Of a stretch of DNA of 13,301 nucleotides, positions 1 through 8,690 are shown piece after piece; within the stretch, counting starts at the first letter, position 1; every line of letters begins with the position of its first letter. The translations under genes were made by a program, and so were the position numbers. This stretch comes from Ettlia oleoabundans (Eukaryota; Chlorophyta; Chlorophyceae; Chlamydomonadales). The notes under the pieces were generated by a model. That model saw nothing but the letters and a program-made list of their open reading frames with translations. It did not search any database and was not told the DNA's origin. The stretch covers positions 891 to 14,191 of the forward strand of contig JAAMXP010000804.1 of assembly GCA_019693395.1 (NCBI GenBank), in the 5' to 3' direction.

Positions 1-48
1 AGTTGAAACATGATTCAACAATGTCAAGAAGAACACATTAGGCCTTAC

Positions 49-3000
49 TGGTTGCACCCTCAGCCTCATCAGCATCAACCACTCCAAAAGCCAACTGGGA
101 GGGATTCGTCGCGACAGGTGTGGAAAAATCTTGCTGCCATTGCAGTGCCAGCTTCCGCATGGCACTATTCACCACATCTGCATTAAATGAGCAATTAGCT
201 TTGTAACTAAGCATACAGTATGCGTCTTGAACAATTCCTGGTGCCCCTTTGTGCTTTCCGCTCCCATAGAAAAGAGCCGCTGCCAGGATTGTTGGAGATG
301 TGAACGGTATCTTGTGATTCGGCCGGTCCATGAAACATCAGCACACCTGTCTTGTAGTAGAAGTGCTGAAGACGCCGAAGAGCCACAGTGGCAAGTTTGT
401 CTACTTCGTTTTGAAACTCTAAGTACTCGGACACCTAAAGAACCATGGTGGGGCCGATGGAGACTGCTGGAAGGATGCATGCACCAGAGTTACCGGCGCT
501 GAAGCATTGCATATCAGTCACCTTCTGCGCCAGTGCCAGGATTACTGCCTCATCCTTCATTCGATCCATGTATTCATGTGCATGCGGGTCAAGTGCCTAA
601 AAACACAAAACCACAGGACGTTGAAAGCTAGGAACAGGTAAGTTATGAACTGTGACGAGCACTAGCCTCTGCGAGCATGATTCCTGCTGGATACAGCAGA
701 CATTCGAAAGTTAACGTAGAAGGCCTCCTTACGGAAATGGCTTGCAAGAACAGGATCCACATAACTTTGGCTTCATATTCCCACCTTAAGATTCCCATTC
801 CACTCGTCGTCCAGGCGTTCGAGAAAGGCACCAAGGTTGCCCCACACCTGCATACAAATTATGGAAAACTACCTTTTAAGCATCTACTCCCCTGGTATCC
901 TGCCCCCTGATTTTGTGTTTTTGCTGCAGAATATTGAAGGTGGAAAAGAGGAACCTCCAACCTAACCCCTCGCTGCAGCGACACCTACAGCTGCATGATG
1001 CAACTCTACAATAGCTTTTGGGCTGGACATTGTAGGAGAGACACTAGCATGTCGATACAGACTAGTTGCCGTGATCTGAGCAGATCATGCATCAGACCAA
1101 TGAAGGATGCGTGCCTGTGTTGGTGTGCCAGGCTCAGGCTCCTCCAACCGTTCTTGCTCAGGTGGTATGTCGGTCAATCGAACATGTCGATTTCCGTCGA
1201 GCAAAGCCTGAGAGGACGACAAATGCACGGGTTTGTTTGAACATAATATGTGTCGTGGCAGCATGAAATCAACTCGGCCCACAGTGGCAACGCAAGCTGC
1301 ATCTTACCAGAACATCGAACATAATCTGGGCACACCGATTCCAGTTCGGCACACTCATGGTACTCTGCGTTAACAGGGCAGAAACCCCAACGAACACGTA
1401 TATAAGGGACACTAGACTGCGGTGGCACGCATGCATGACACACCGTGTCACATATCGCAGTAAATTCTGTTGTCTTGCCTGCGTGGGTTGGTTCATGTCA
1501 AAAGTGACGGTAATGATATTAATCATGACCTCCAATCTTTGTACAGGGCCCTTAGAGACACCCGATAAATATGTCAACATCTCAATCTGCAAGGAGAGTG
1601 CACATGTTTGGCAAGCAGGGTGTATGTTGACTGGCATAGAACAGCTCCTACTGCTCAGCATACCACCAGGCGTTACCTGTTCCCGCCGATCAATGCGAGT
1701 GGTCTTGCCGCGCGCCAAAGCAATCTCCTGGAGCTTTTCTTGCACCATTTCGTACGTGATTTCTTTGGGATCCATAGACATTAACTTGTCCTTAGCACGT
1801 TGCGCCACGCCAGAGCGTACTGTTGCACGTGCATATGTTCGTGCATGCATGCGTGCGTGTGCAAACACAAGTAAGAGCACGAAAATCACAGCAAGCCAGC
1901 AATTTTCTGCCGACTAACAGCACAAGCGCAATTCTGACATCCTGCAACTCGAGGCCAAGTGAACAACCACAGCCTCCACCATACCCATAACACAAGCCAG
2001 ACCATGCCGAGTGAGGTGCTGTACAATGACAATTACATCCAGAAAGTTGGACCAATACTGGGCGTGGGGTGAAGCTAGCAGGTTTTGAGTACAGAAAACA
2101 CACCCGTTTTGAATTTTGCTTCCTCCTCATCTTCTGAGTTCAGAACATGCTCTAAGTCACTTTCATCTGCGCTATGATGAAGTTGTATTCCATCTCGATG
2201 ACAAAGGCAGGCCAGGCAAGCAATTACAGTGTGGTGCAATAAATGCAGCCTGCACATTGGTCCCTTGCCAATCCACCTACACATAATTGTCACAAGCGTA
2301 CCCGATGTACTTCCCTCCCTAGGGCTTCCTTCCTCATCTTCCAACTCGGTCTCTGGATTGTCCCTGCAAGTAATACACTCCCCCGGGCAGAACGGGCATT
2401 GCACGACGCATGAAAGATCTTGTTGTTCTCAGCAGCAACCCCTCCTGCACATCTACGTTAGCAGGAACCCACCTAAACGATTGCAGTTGCTCAATATACG
2501 CAGCGTTGTGCTTGCGAAGTGTCTGCTTCATACGAGTGAGTGCACGTGTGTTTGTAGGGCTGAGCTTGGGCTTCTCTGCATGCAATTGCAAGGAATCCGC
2601 CGTTTAAATTGAAGGTACGCACAGTGGCACGATCACCTGAGGACAAAAATACATACTCTGCTACATGTGCTCCTGCAGCGTGATACTATGCTCCAACGCT
2701 GATAGGCACCATGAAAGTAACAGGGCCTCGCAACTGAATAGCATGGAAATCGCAGTTAGCTCAGGGGTCACCTGCCAGAGTCTTGTTCAGAAAGTCTTCC
2801 AACTCGCAAAGCATGCGGATGTAGGCACGTGGGACGCCCACACTTTGGGTCACCTGCAGCAAAGAATGACCACCAACACAACCCGACAAGTAGCGCGTAA
2901 CACTGATGCATGAGAAATCGAAGTTTTCAATTCAGCGCAGATCGCAATGTTCATGTTGTGCAGCCCTTGCCTTCTGGGTGCGCTCCAGCTGCTTGTTCAG

Positions 3001-5124
3001 CTTGTCAAACAAGGTCTGGATGGCTGCCCAGTCATTTATATGCATCTTGTTCTGCAATCAGGGTGCAGGACAGGGAGCGTAGGGCAAACAACTGTTAAGA
3101 GCAGGAGCCCTTTGGCCAGACGAGGGGAAACGACAGCTACGCGCCATTTTGGCAACGACAAAGCAAACAACTGACTAAATAATGCGAATGAGGTTTCAGT
3201 TGTGGCTCAAATAGCAGCTCAAGAAAGGACTGAGCGGCAGCGCTCTGGTGGCGGGTTCTTGTTTTGTAAAGGTTTTGGCGGCACTGAACTTTCAGGGTCT
3301 CAAGCAGCTGCTATGTCCCAAAGCACAGTGGATTACTCTTGAGCTGTTTGGCGCATTGGGGACTGCTGCATATAGACACCCTCGGCCTATGGCCACCGCC
3401 AAGGGGCTCCTGTGTTGTAACTACATGTTACTGCCTGCCACTAACCCTGTTAATTGCTGCAGCAAGAGGTTCCCGTCTGTACAGCTGTACAGCACACTAC
3501 CTTGCAGCAGCATGAAGCTCTCACCTCTGCCTGCAGCAGCACTAGAGTGCGGTGTTCGGATAATTCTGTGCTGTGTCTTCTGTGCTTTCCCACCAAACCA
3601 CCCTGTAGCGTTTGGTGCAAGGCGTGGGCACTGGCAAACGACAGCAGCCCTGGCATGCGACGGCAGCCGCCAGCGTATCGGCTTGAAATGGCAATACAGC
3701 CTTCAGGTTGCTGATGGGTGTGACTACATTTACTACTTGCCATTCCCACGTTTCAGCTCTGGTTGCAGCAATGACCCATTGATCCCTTTGTTGCCACCTG
3801 CCTGTAAAATGGGGAACATGGCACTCCGTGTTCAAAGCACAGCTTCCTACCTGTGCAGATTACCCCCCCCGCCCGTAGTTTGTTGGCAACTTTCCAGCCC
3901 CCCCCACCCCCCGCCGGGGCGCCTCCATGACAGTTCCTTCGGAGATCAGACAGGGGGACAGTACAGCTTGCAGGATGCGCCGTTCAAACGCGTTTTTGGC
4001 TTGCCCAGGCAACTTGGAATGTTGTCAGTGCCTTGCAGTTAAACCTGTTTCAAGCGGGAAATGCCCCGAGAGATTTGGGTGGCACTCTGCCACAAATCGT
4101 GGTACTCAACTTTAGCGTGGTTTTTTCCCGAAGCCGTTTAGCTTCAACACAGCAACAACCCTTTGCACCAGCGATGTGGAGCAGAGCCTTTAGCCGGGCT
4201 ACACCAGGCAGTCAGCTGGCTCCCACTCCTTGCCAGCCTGCTAACACCCAGCCGCCAGGCACCTATGATGGGCTGAGCGGCATCTACATATGGCACGGCG
4301 GGGTTGTGCAGCGCCAGGATTGCTAGTATCTTCCCTGCTTCCAAGTGTGGTTTTCCTTCCACCATCACATGTGCCCTGCTTTCCTTTTCACAGTACAGCG
4401 GTAACTTCGAACAAGCACCTCTGAACGAAACGCCCCCTCCCCCTTTTCCCCTCCAGCCCTCCTGCCACTACAATAATCAACCAATCTACTAGAACCGGGC
4501 TAACAGGCGACCATGCACATCAAGCAGCTGTGCAAACCTTAATGTCATTGCACGTAAAGCAGAGCTCCTCGCGCGCCTTCTCCTTGGCACTGCGGACTAC
4601 ACGCCGCTCATCCTCGCTCTCGCTATCCGACGAGCCCAACAAAAATCGGCTGGCGCCTCTCTTGCGGCTGGATGCGGTGCTGGAACTCCCGATACTCGAG
4701 CCTGAATCTGATGAGCTGCCAACGTCTGCACAAAGAAGGCAGAAAGCGAATCCCTAAATTCGTAATGAAAAGCTACAGGTGGGCGCCACACCAACCTCAC
4801 CACCACCTCTTCCACCTGTTGAAGTTGCCTCCTCAGTCAAGACACACTCTTCGTCACTGTCCTCCTCACTAGAACTTGCTGCCCAGAACTTGGACGCCTG
4901 CAGGCCAAAAGGTCAACAGAGAGGCACAAAAGCAAATTAGCAGGGTGTGCCCCAGAACCGACCCAGCACGGTGTATGGACCATTCCATGTGCAAGTTTGA
5001 GGAACAGCAACCGGCTGAAGCCCCACCCTACATCGTGCGCCATGCTGTATGACTAGACCCGATTGTAACGATGCCGATGAAGGCCAAGAGCCCAGAGCGT
5101 TCGCCTAGCATGCAACCTCACCAT
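49..5124 (-). CDS. eIF3c (EIF3C/NIP1 family): eukaryotic translation initiation factor 3 subunit c (eIF3c), N-terminal half, 16 exons, continues beyond left edge
   Basis: eIF3c is a core PCI-type subunit of the cytosolic eIF3 complex; its N-terminal part contacts other initiation factors during start-codon selection. Exons from 5' to 3' on the minus strand: 5122-5124 (ATG only), 4816-4897, 4538-4725, 2971-3051, 2772-2853, 2473-2575, 2302-2363, 2104-2166, 1677-1819, 1479-1586, 1308-1364, 1115-1207, 785-847, 522-596, 347-434, 49-177. All junction phases agree, giving about 473 codons of a family usually near 900 residues. Recognisable blocks in order: ASKFW start and Ser/Asp/Glu-rich stretch; RVVRSAKEKAREEL; INDWAAIQTLFDKLNKQLE; PRAYIRMLCELEDFL; ALTRMKQTLRKHNAAYIE; acidic SEDEEE; DPKEITYEMVQEKLQEIALA followed by RGK; IEMLTYLSGV...RLEVMINII; VWGNLGAFLERLDDEW; DPHAHEYMDRMKDE; ALRRLQHFYYKT; AMRKLALQ. 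The C-terminal PCI domain lies outside the window. The donor GTAAGG at 48 opens an intron with no acceptor before base 1. Introns 4, 10 and 12 use GC donors. The start is the least certain part: ATG|GTGAGG at 5124-5122 gives M-ASKFW, but ATG at 4983-4981 or 5043-5041 are alternatives. Confidence 0.93.
3052..4537 (-). other. large eIF3c intron (1486 bp)
   Basis: This intron joins exon 4538-4725 (ends ...CNDIK) to exon 2971-3051 (starts NKMHINDW). The join is supported by continuity with the eIF3c family, which reads through these residues without a gap. The donor is AAG|GTTTGC and the acceptor TTGCAG. It is about five times longer than any other intron of the gene. It contains two 8-C runs (3863-3870 and 3898-3905) and, on the plus strand, an open frame of 265 codons from 3248 to 4042 starting at GTG, whose product resembles nothing I recognise. 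No tRNA, snoRNA or transposase was seen. Confidence 0.8.
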
Positions 5125-5206
5125 CCTGTGCGCGATGTCTTGTGCTCGTATCGAGGCACCTTGTCAATACCAAACTCGCCGTTGTTCAAGATGCGATCCG
5201 GGAGGT
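5118..5206 (-). CDS. coding-looking terminal exon of an unidentified upstream gene (or shadow)
   Basis: Read on the minus strand after a good acceptor (TTTCCTCGCACTTACAG, boundary at 5206), the frame gives DLPDRILNNGEFGIDKV then PRYEHKTSRTGW and a TGA stop at 5120-5118. The mixed charged/hydrophobic composition looks like real protein, but I do not recognise the family. The same frame stays open upstream to a TGA near 5264, so an alternative acceptor (CCCAG at about 5230) would add GVYFLALT. The stop overlaps the ATG|GTGAGG proposed as eIF3c start and donor, so either two same-strand genes abut here or one reading is wrong. No upstream exon could be tied to it. Confidence 0.3.
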
Positions 5207-5364
5207 CTGTAAGTGCGAGGAAATACACCCCGCTGGGTACCAAGTCCACGGCAGCACGACAGGGTGTTCAACGCCAGCACTGGCTTCACGCCAGCACTAG
5301 CAAATGTATAAGCGACGGGGCCGTCCGTTGTGTGATTGATCACCCAGGCAGTACATACGCCGTG

Positions 5365-5365
<1 letters not shown>

Positions 5366-5435
<70 letters not shown>

Positions 5436-5459
5436 CACGCGCGCGCGTGCGTGTGCGCG
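5366..5459. repeat. (TG)32 microsatellite running into a GC/CA alternating tract, 94 bp alternating Y-R
   Basis: Positions 5366-5429 are 32 uninterrupted TG units. The alternation continues without a break as CG/CA/TG steps to 5459. Every step is pyrimidine-purine, the sequence class with the highest Z-DNA-forming potential. It lies about 240 bp upstream of the most upstream eIF3c start candidate. The flanking open frames made of Val-Cys or Thr-His repeats are artefacts of the repeat. Confidence 0.95.
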
Positions 5460-6987
5460 GGGAGCAAGCAATATTACAACTCTTTGTATGTGGGACTGTG
5501 AGAGCGATGTGCCACCGGGGGCTGGCCGGAACAAAGGGAGGCCCCGGGGGCAAGCACGTGATGATGGCTGTTGAACACACGGTATCTGAGCTGCACAAGT
5601 AGATTGGGGGATGCACAGGGCCAGCGGGGTTGGTAGCCGTAGATTGTATGGCTGGCGCTGCCAATAAGCTGAGTCAAAGCCCCCCCATGCTATGTACCTG
5701 AGTGCACTAAATGATTTTCCAGGTGGCACCCCGGCCAAAAAACATTCGACCTTCTCTTGCCCTCCAATACACTCGAATAGACTAACAATGATGTATGGAC
5801 GGCGGCAGGTCATGTTCGCGGATGGTCGCCGGGTAGGCCATGGCGCGCGAAATGGGGCGACAGCTGAGGTTTTTTCTCGGATCTGCACCCGGCTAGAAAA
5901 CTCGGGACACGTCGGCCGAGACGGGGGTGGCACCCTTCAACTCGCCGTCTCGGGGGCCACCTGAGGTATTTGATTAAGCTGCCTTGGGCAAGAACAACCA
6001 GGTTACAAAAGAAGTCCCAGCGCGACCAACAACTAAGCCGTCTTTAGTGCACTTTTCTTGGGGTCCCCTCCTAGGCACCCGTGATTAGGCGGTTGTCTTT
6101 GGCCCAGCGTGGGGGCGCCGACAAGTGAAGTTTTCAAAACAAGATTTTTTCTCTCTTAGAAGTTTCCTATTTACAGCAACTAGCTGTTGGAATAGCGGTG
6201 GCACGCGCAGCCGCGTGATCGGTGAATCGCGACTGCCCTCCCCTCTCGTCTTTTAGCTCGCTTAGCATCGGGATGCGGCAACCCCCCCTTTTGCGGTGGT
6301 GTGAACACCAGGATGAGCCCTGCGTGCTTTTCGGGGCGCTTGCACGCAAGGATGAATCGCGCAGAACACGCCCCGGTTCGCCGCAGAATGCCGCTCGGTA
6401 AGCTAACACCAACCATTTGAAGCGAAAAGAACGTGAAATGGAGCCCAAACAGGGGAGCTGACTTTTCCAGAGAGGGCACCAAAGACGTTACTTGCGGGCG
6501 GGCCTCTTTCGTTGGCAAAAGGTGCCCAAGAGCAATTGACTCTTCCGTCAGCAACCGCCACCCAAGACGCCGACCCAAGAGTTAAATACCTCAACTTTCT
6601 CGGCCCCGAATGCTGACTCCGCCGGGGGAATCTCCAGCCTTTTCACGGGTCCAGCGTGGAGGCGCTTAATTCAAGTTGTCTATAATCGGCTACCAATCGC
6701 AATCATACATTCCTAACAGTCTGCATGTAACCGTTGGTGCCCCGGCCGGGCCTCGCGCGCGACGGAACGGCCCCACGGCCCTGCAGCGGCCCTCAGCGCC
6801 TCTGAAACTACTGTTGCAGCATTGCAGCTAGTTTTGAACCCCTTTTCAGATTGTTTTAGGAGCTGCAAAGCGCTCAACGCGGCGATCACACGCCCCATGG
6901 GCTGTCTGTCCTTGGCCGTTGGGGGGTTTTCAAAACTTGCTTGGCTTTGCCAACAACGCATTGCAGTTTCTGAAACGCGATCATCTG

Positions 6988-7631
6988 TACTGCGGTTTGT
7001 GAAGTGGATGGCGGGATGGGGATGCTGGGTCTCGCGATACTTTTCCAAAACAAAGGGATGCAAAACCCGACTTCCGGGGATGCTGCAGAACACTTGATAT
7101 TTTCTCAACAGATTGGTTCCAGACACCCACCCGGGTTTCCCAACCTGATGCAGCATCCCAGAGCTGCTGCCCCGGACTCAGCGGCCAGTGGCCGCACCCT
7201 GAGACAGCCGCCCTAAGCGTGGCCCAGGGCCCGCCGCAATCGTTCAAACACAGTGCCAGGGCGTTGATGAGGGCTCCTAGGCGTGCACGACGGGGTGCTA
7301 CTGCCAACGACCCGGTCGCGGCTTGGCCAGGGGCTCATCGTAGTATAAACAAAGACTGGGTTTGTTTGAAACGCGTTCAACAGCGCCAGCGACGCCCCCT
7401 CGGCCGCGGTGACCTCGCCAAACCCTGGCTTTGACCGGCTAGGTGGCTGCAGGATGCTGCCATTTCGTTGTTCCAGACCAGATTCACAAATATTCCTGAA
7501 GTGCTGGCAAACCGGCGGCGAATCCAGGGGATGTTGACGGCAAATCCAGGGGAAGTTGCGACAAACTGGTTTGGTAAAGTTTCGCGAGACCCAGCATCCC
7601 CATCCCGCCATCCACTTTGCAAACCGCAGTA
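6988..7631. repeat. 64-bp imperfect inverted repeat pair (6988-7051 and 7568-7631)
   Basis: The arm begins TACTGCGGTTTG, continues through AAGTGGATGGCGGGATGGGG and ATGCTGGGTCTCGCGA, and ends CCAAA. The two arms differ at about five positions over 64 bp and enclose 516 bp. Bases just outside the arms (GATCATCTG and ATTTCGGTCC) show no target-site duplication. The inner 516 bp has no recognisable gene. The high arm identity contrasts with the diverged outer ends at 5850 and 7778, so this may be a younger nested unit. Confidence 0.8.
7516..7559. repeat. 22-bp tandem duplication
   Basis: Two adjacent 22-bp copies, CGGCGAATCCAGGGGATGTT+GA and CGGCAAATCCAGGGGAAGTT+GC, differ at three positions. 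They sit just inside the right arm of the 64-bp inverted repeat. Confidence 0.75.
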
Positions 7632-7776
7632 ATTTCGGTCCACCTCAGAAGAGTCCACCTCAGAGGCAAGTTGTACGTTCCGTCTCGGATGGGCTGCGGG
7701 GCCCCGAGAAACGGTGATGGCAGCAACGGCTAATGCAGACCCCGAACCGAGAGAAAAACCTCAAGCCAGGCCCCAT

Positions 7777-7809
7777 AGTCAGGATATAGTCAGATTACAG
7801 TCAGGATTT
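7777..7809. repeat. three tandem copies of an 11-bp unit (AGTCAG...)
   Basis: AGTCAGGATAT, AGTCAGATTAC and AGTCAGGATTT follow each other at exact 11-bp spacing, starting at 7777, 7788 and 7799. That is about one helical turn. The array begins where the terminal inverted repeat ends and runs into the E2F-type palindrome. Confidence 0.75.
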
Positions 7810-7833
7810 CCCGCCCTAAAAATGGGCGGGAAA
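7807..7833. promoter_or_regulatory. palindrome of two E2F-type sites
   Basis: TTTCCCGCCC (7807-7816) and GGGCGGGAAA (7824-7833) form a perfect 10-bp inverted repeat around TAAAAAT. Each half fits the E2F/DP consensus TTTSSCGC known from plants, algae and animals. No gene with a firm start lies within 500 bp, so a promoter role is inferred only. A hairpin or transposon-end role is also possible. Confidence 0.4.
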
Positions 7834-8058
7834 CGGTGGCAAATCAGGCTAACCGTGGGAAATGAGTCCAGCTGCTAAGAACAGCTAGCCTTGGGCACCA
7901 TCCAGGTGACCCTGTGTTGACGCCTGATGTTTTACACTTGGTTCCAGAACCCCTTTGTCGATGCTTAACCATAGTGTGAAATGTTAAACCGGCTCCACCT
8001 GCCACCTACCGGGGGAGAGGAGGGGGAGCGGAGCATTAGGCCGTACTGTCCTGCCCAC

Positions 8059-8184
8059 AGTCGTCAGCCCTGCATACTTTACTGTGCTGATCCTTTCTTC
8101 AAAACGGACAGTGCACTCTCAAGTCGTCAGCCCTGCATGCTTTACTGTGCGAATCTTTTCTTCGGAACGGACAGTGCACTCTCA
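8059..8184. repeat. 63-bp tandem duplication
   Basis: Two adjacent copies (8059-8121, 8122-8184) both start AGTCGTCAGCCCTGCAT and end AACGGACAGTGCACTCTCA. They differ at about six positions. The period is divisible by three, and a plus-strand frame crosses both copies, but its product looks non-coding in composition. Confidence 0.9.
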
Positions 8185-8354
8185 AGGGAGGGAGCAGCCC
8201 GGGGAAGCAAGCAAATCTGGCAAAAAGGGTAGCGATGTGCCACCGGAGCGGAGCATGTGCAGAGGTCAGGCGTCAGCACTGTATGTAGATGTGCTGCACG
8301 CGAGTTTCAGGTCTGTCTTTGTCGCCTGTCTGCGTCTTGCCGCCAGCGTCCACC

Positions 8355-8690
8355 ATGTCGCTGCGATCCACCGCCATGCCTGCCGCCATTGCGGCTGCCT
8401 ACCAGCACCTCACTCTGCGTGGCACGTCCACAACAACCCTCAATCTCATTCTGGAAGCCTGTCATACGATCAAGCCTTGTTCGTTGCTGCAAGCACCACA
8501 AACATGCGCCCTGAGGAGTTGTGCAGCTGTGTACGCAGTGTGTGCGCAGCTGCCGCAGTCGTTCTGCAGTGACGGCAAATGGAAGTGGCACCGGCTCGGC
8601 AGAACTGTTTCCAACATTTGGTCTGCGCTGCTCCTCCGCCTGGTCACATGCGTCTGCTTCTTCTGTGAAGCATATTCCTGGATAATATAG
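8355..8690 (+). CDS. weak candidate ORF, 111 codons, unknown
   Basis: An ATG in a favourable context (CCACCATGTCG) opens a 111-codon frame beginning MSLRSTAMPAAIAAAYQHLT and ending ...CEAYSWII at TAG 8688-8690. The first 40 residues look protein-like; the rest is Cys-rich without a recognisable domain and might be intron read-through. A 183-codon frame overlaps on the minus strand (8307-8858), so coding direction is not settled. It could be a first exon of the ankyrin gene remnant downstream, but no phase-compatible junction was established. Confidence 0.15.
   Translation: MSLRSTAMPAAIAAAYQHLTLRGTSTTTLNLILEACHTIKPCSLLQAPQTCALRSCAAVYAVCAQLPQSFCSDGKWKWHRLGRTVSNIWSALLLRLVTCVCFFCEAYSWII

Larger units (their letters stand above)
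5850..7778. mobile_element. probable non-autonomous element with diverged terminal inverted repeats
   Basis: Left and right ends match in inverted orientation in five collinear blocks: ATGGGGC 5852-5858 with 7770-7776; GCTGAGGTTTTTTCTCGG 5863-5880 with 7747-7766 (one gap); TCTGCA 5882-5887 with 7734-7739; CTCGGG near 5901 with 7702-7708; CCGAGACG 5916-5923 with 7681-7688. Other inverted pieces lie inside, including TGAGGTATTT at 5962-5971 and its complement at 6584-6593, each next to a TCGGGGCC-like motif. No transposase reading frame and no clear target-site duplication were found. Open frames here (for example minus 6180-6578, 132 codons) have no recognisable product. It could be a decayed MITE-like or fold-back element, or several nested ones. 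Confidence 0.4.

Noticed and set aside
421..596. In-frame TAG at 435-437 as evidence that eIF3c is a pseudogene
   Set aside because: The TAG is the splice acceptor of an 87-bp intron; splicing at AAG|GTGACT restores ALAQK-VSEYLEF.
1269..1889. Single 206-codon gene on the minus strand
   Set aside because: It is three eIF3c exons plus two stop-free introns; the intron parts do not match the family while the exon parts do.
5340..5933. Long minus frame of 197 codons with a Thr-His repeat tail, and plus frames with Val-Cys repeats
   Set aside because: Made by the TG/CA microsatellite, which has no stops in these frames; the rest has no protein-like pattern.
6180..6578. 132-codon minus frame as a transposase or gene
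   Set aside because: No transposase motifs; lies within the repeat-derived region and resembles nothing known to me.
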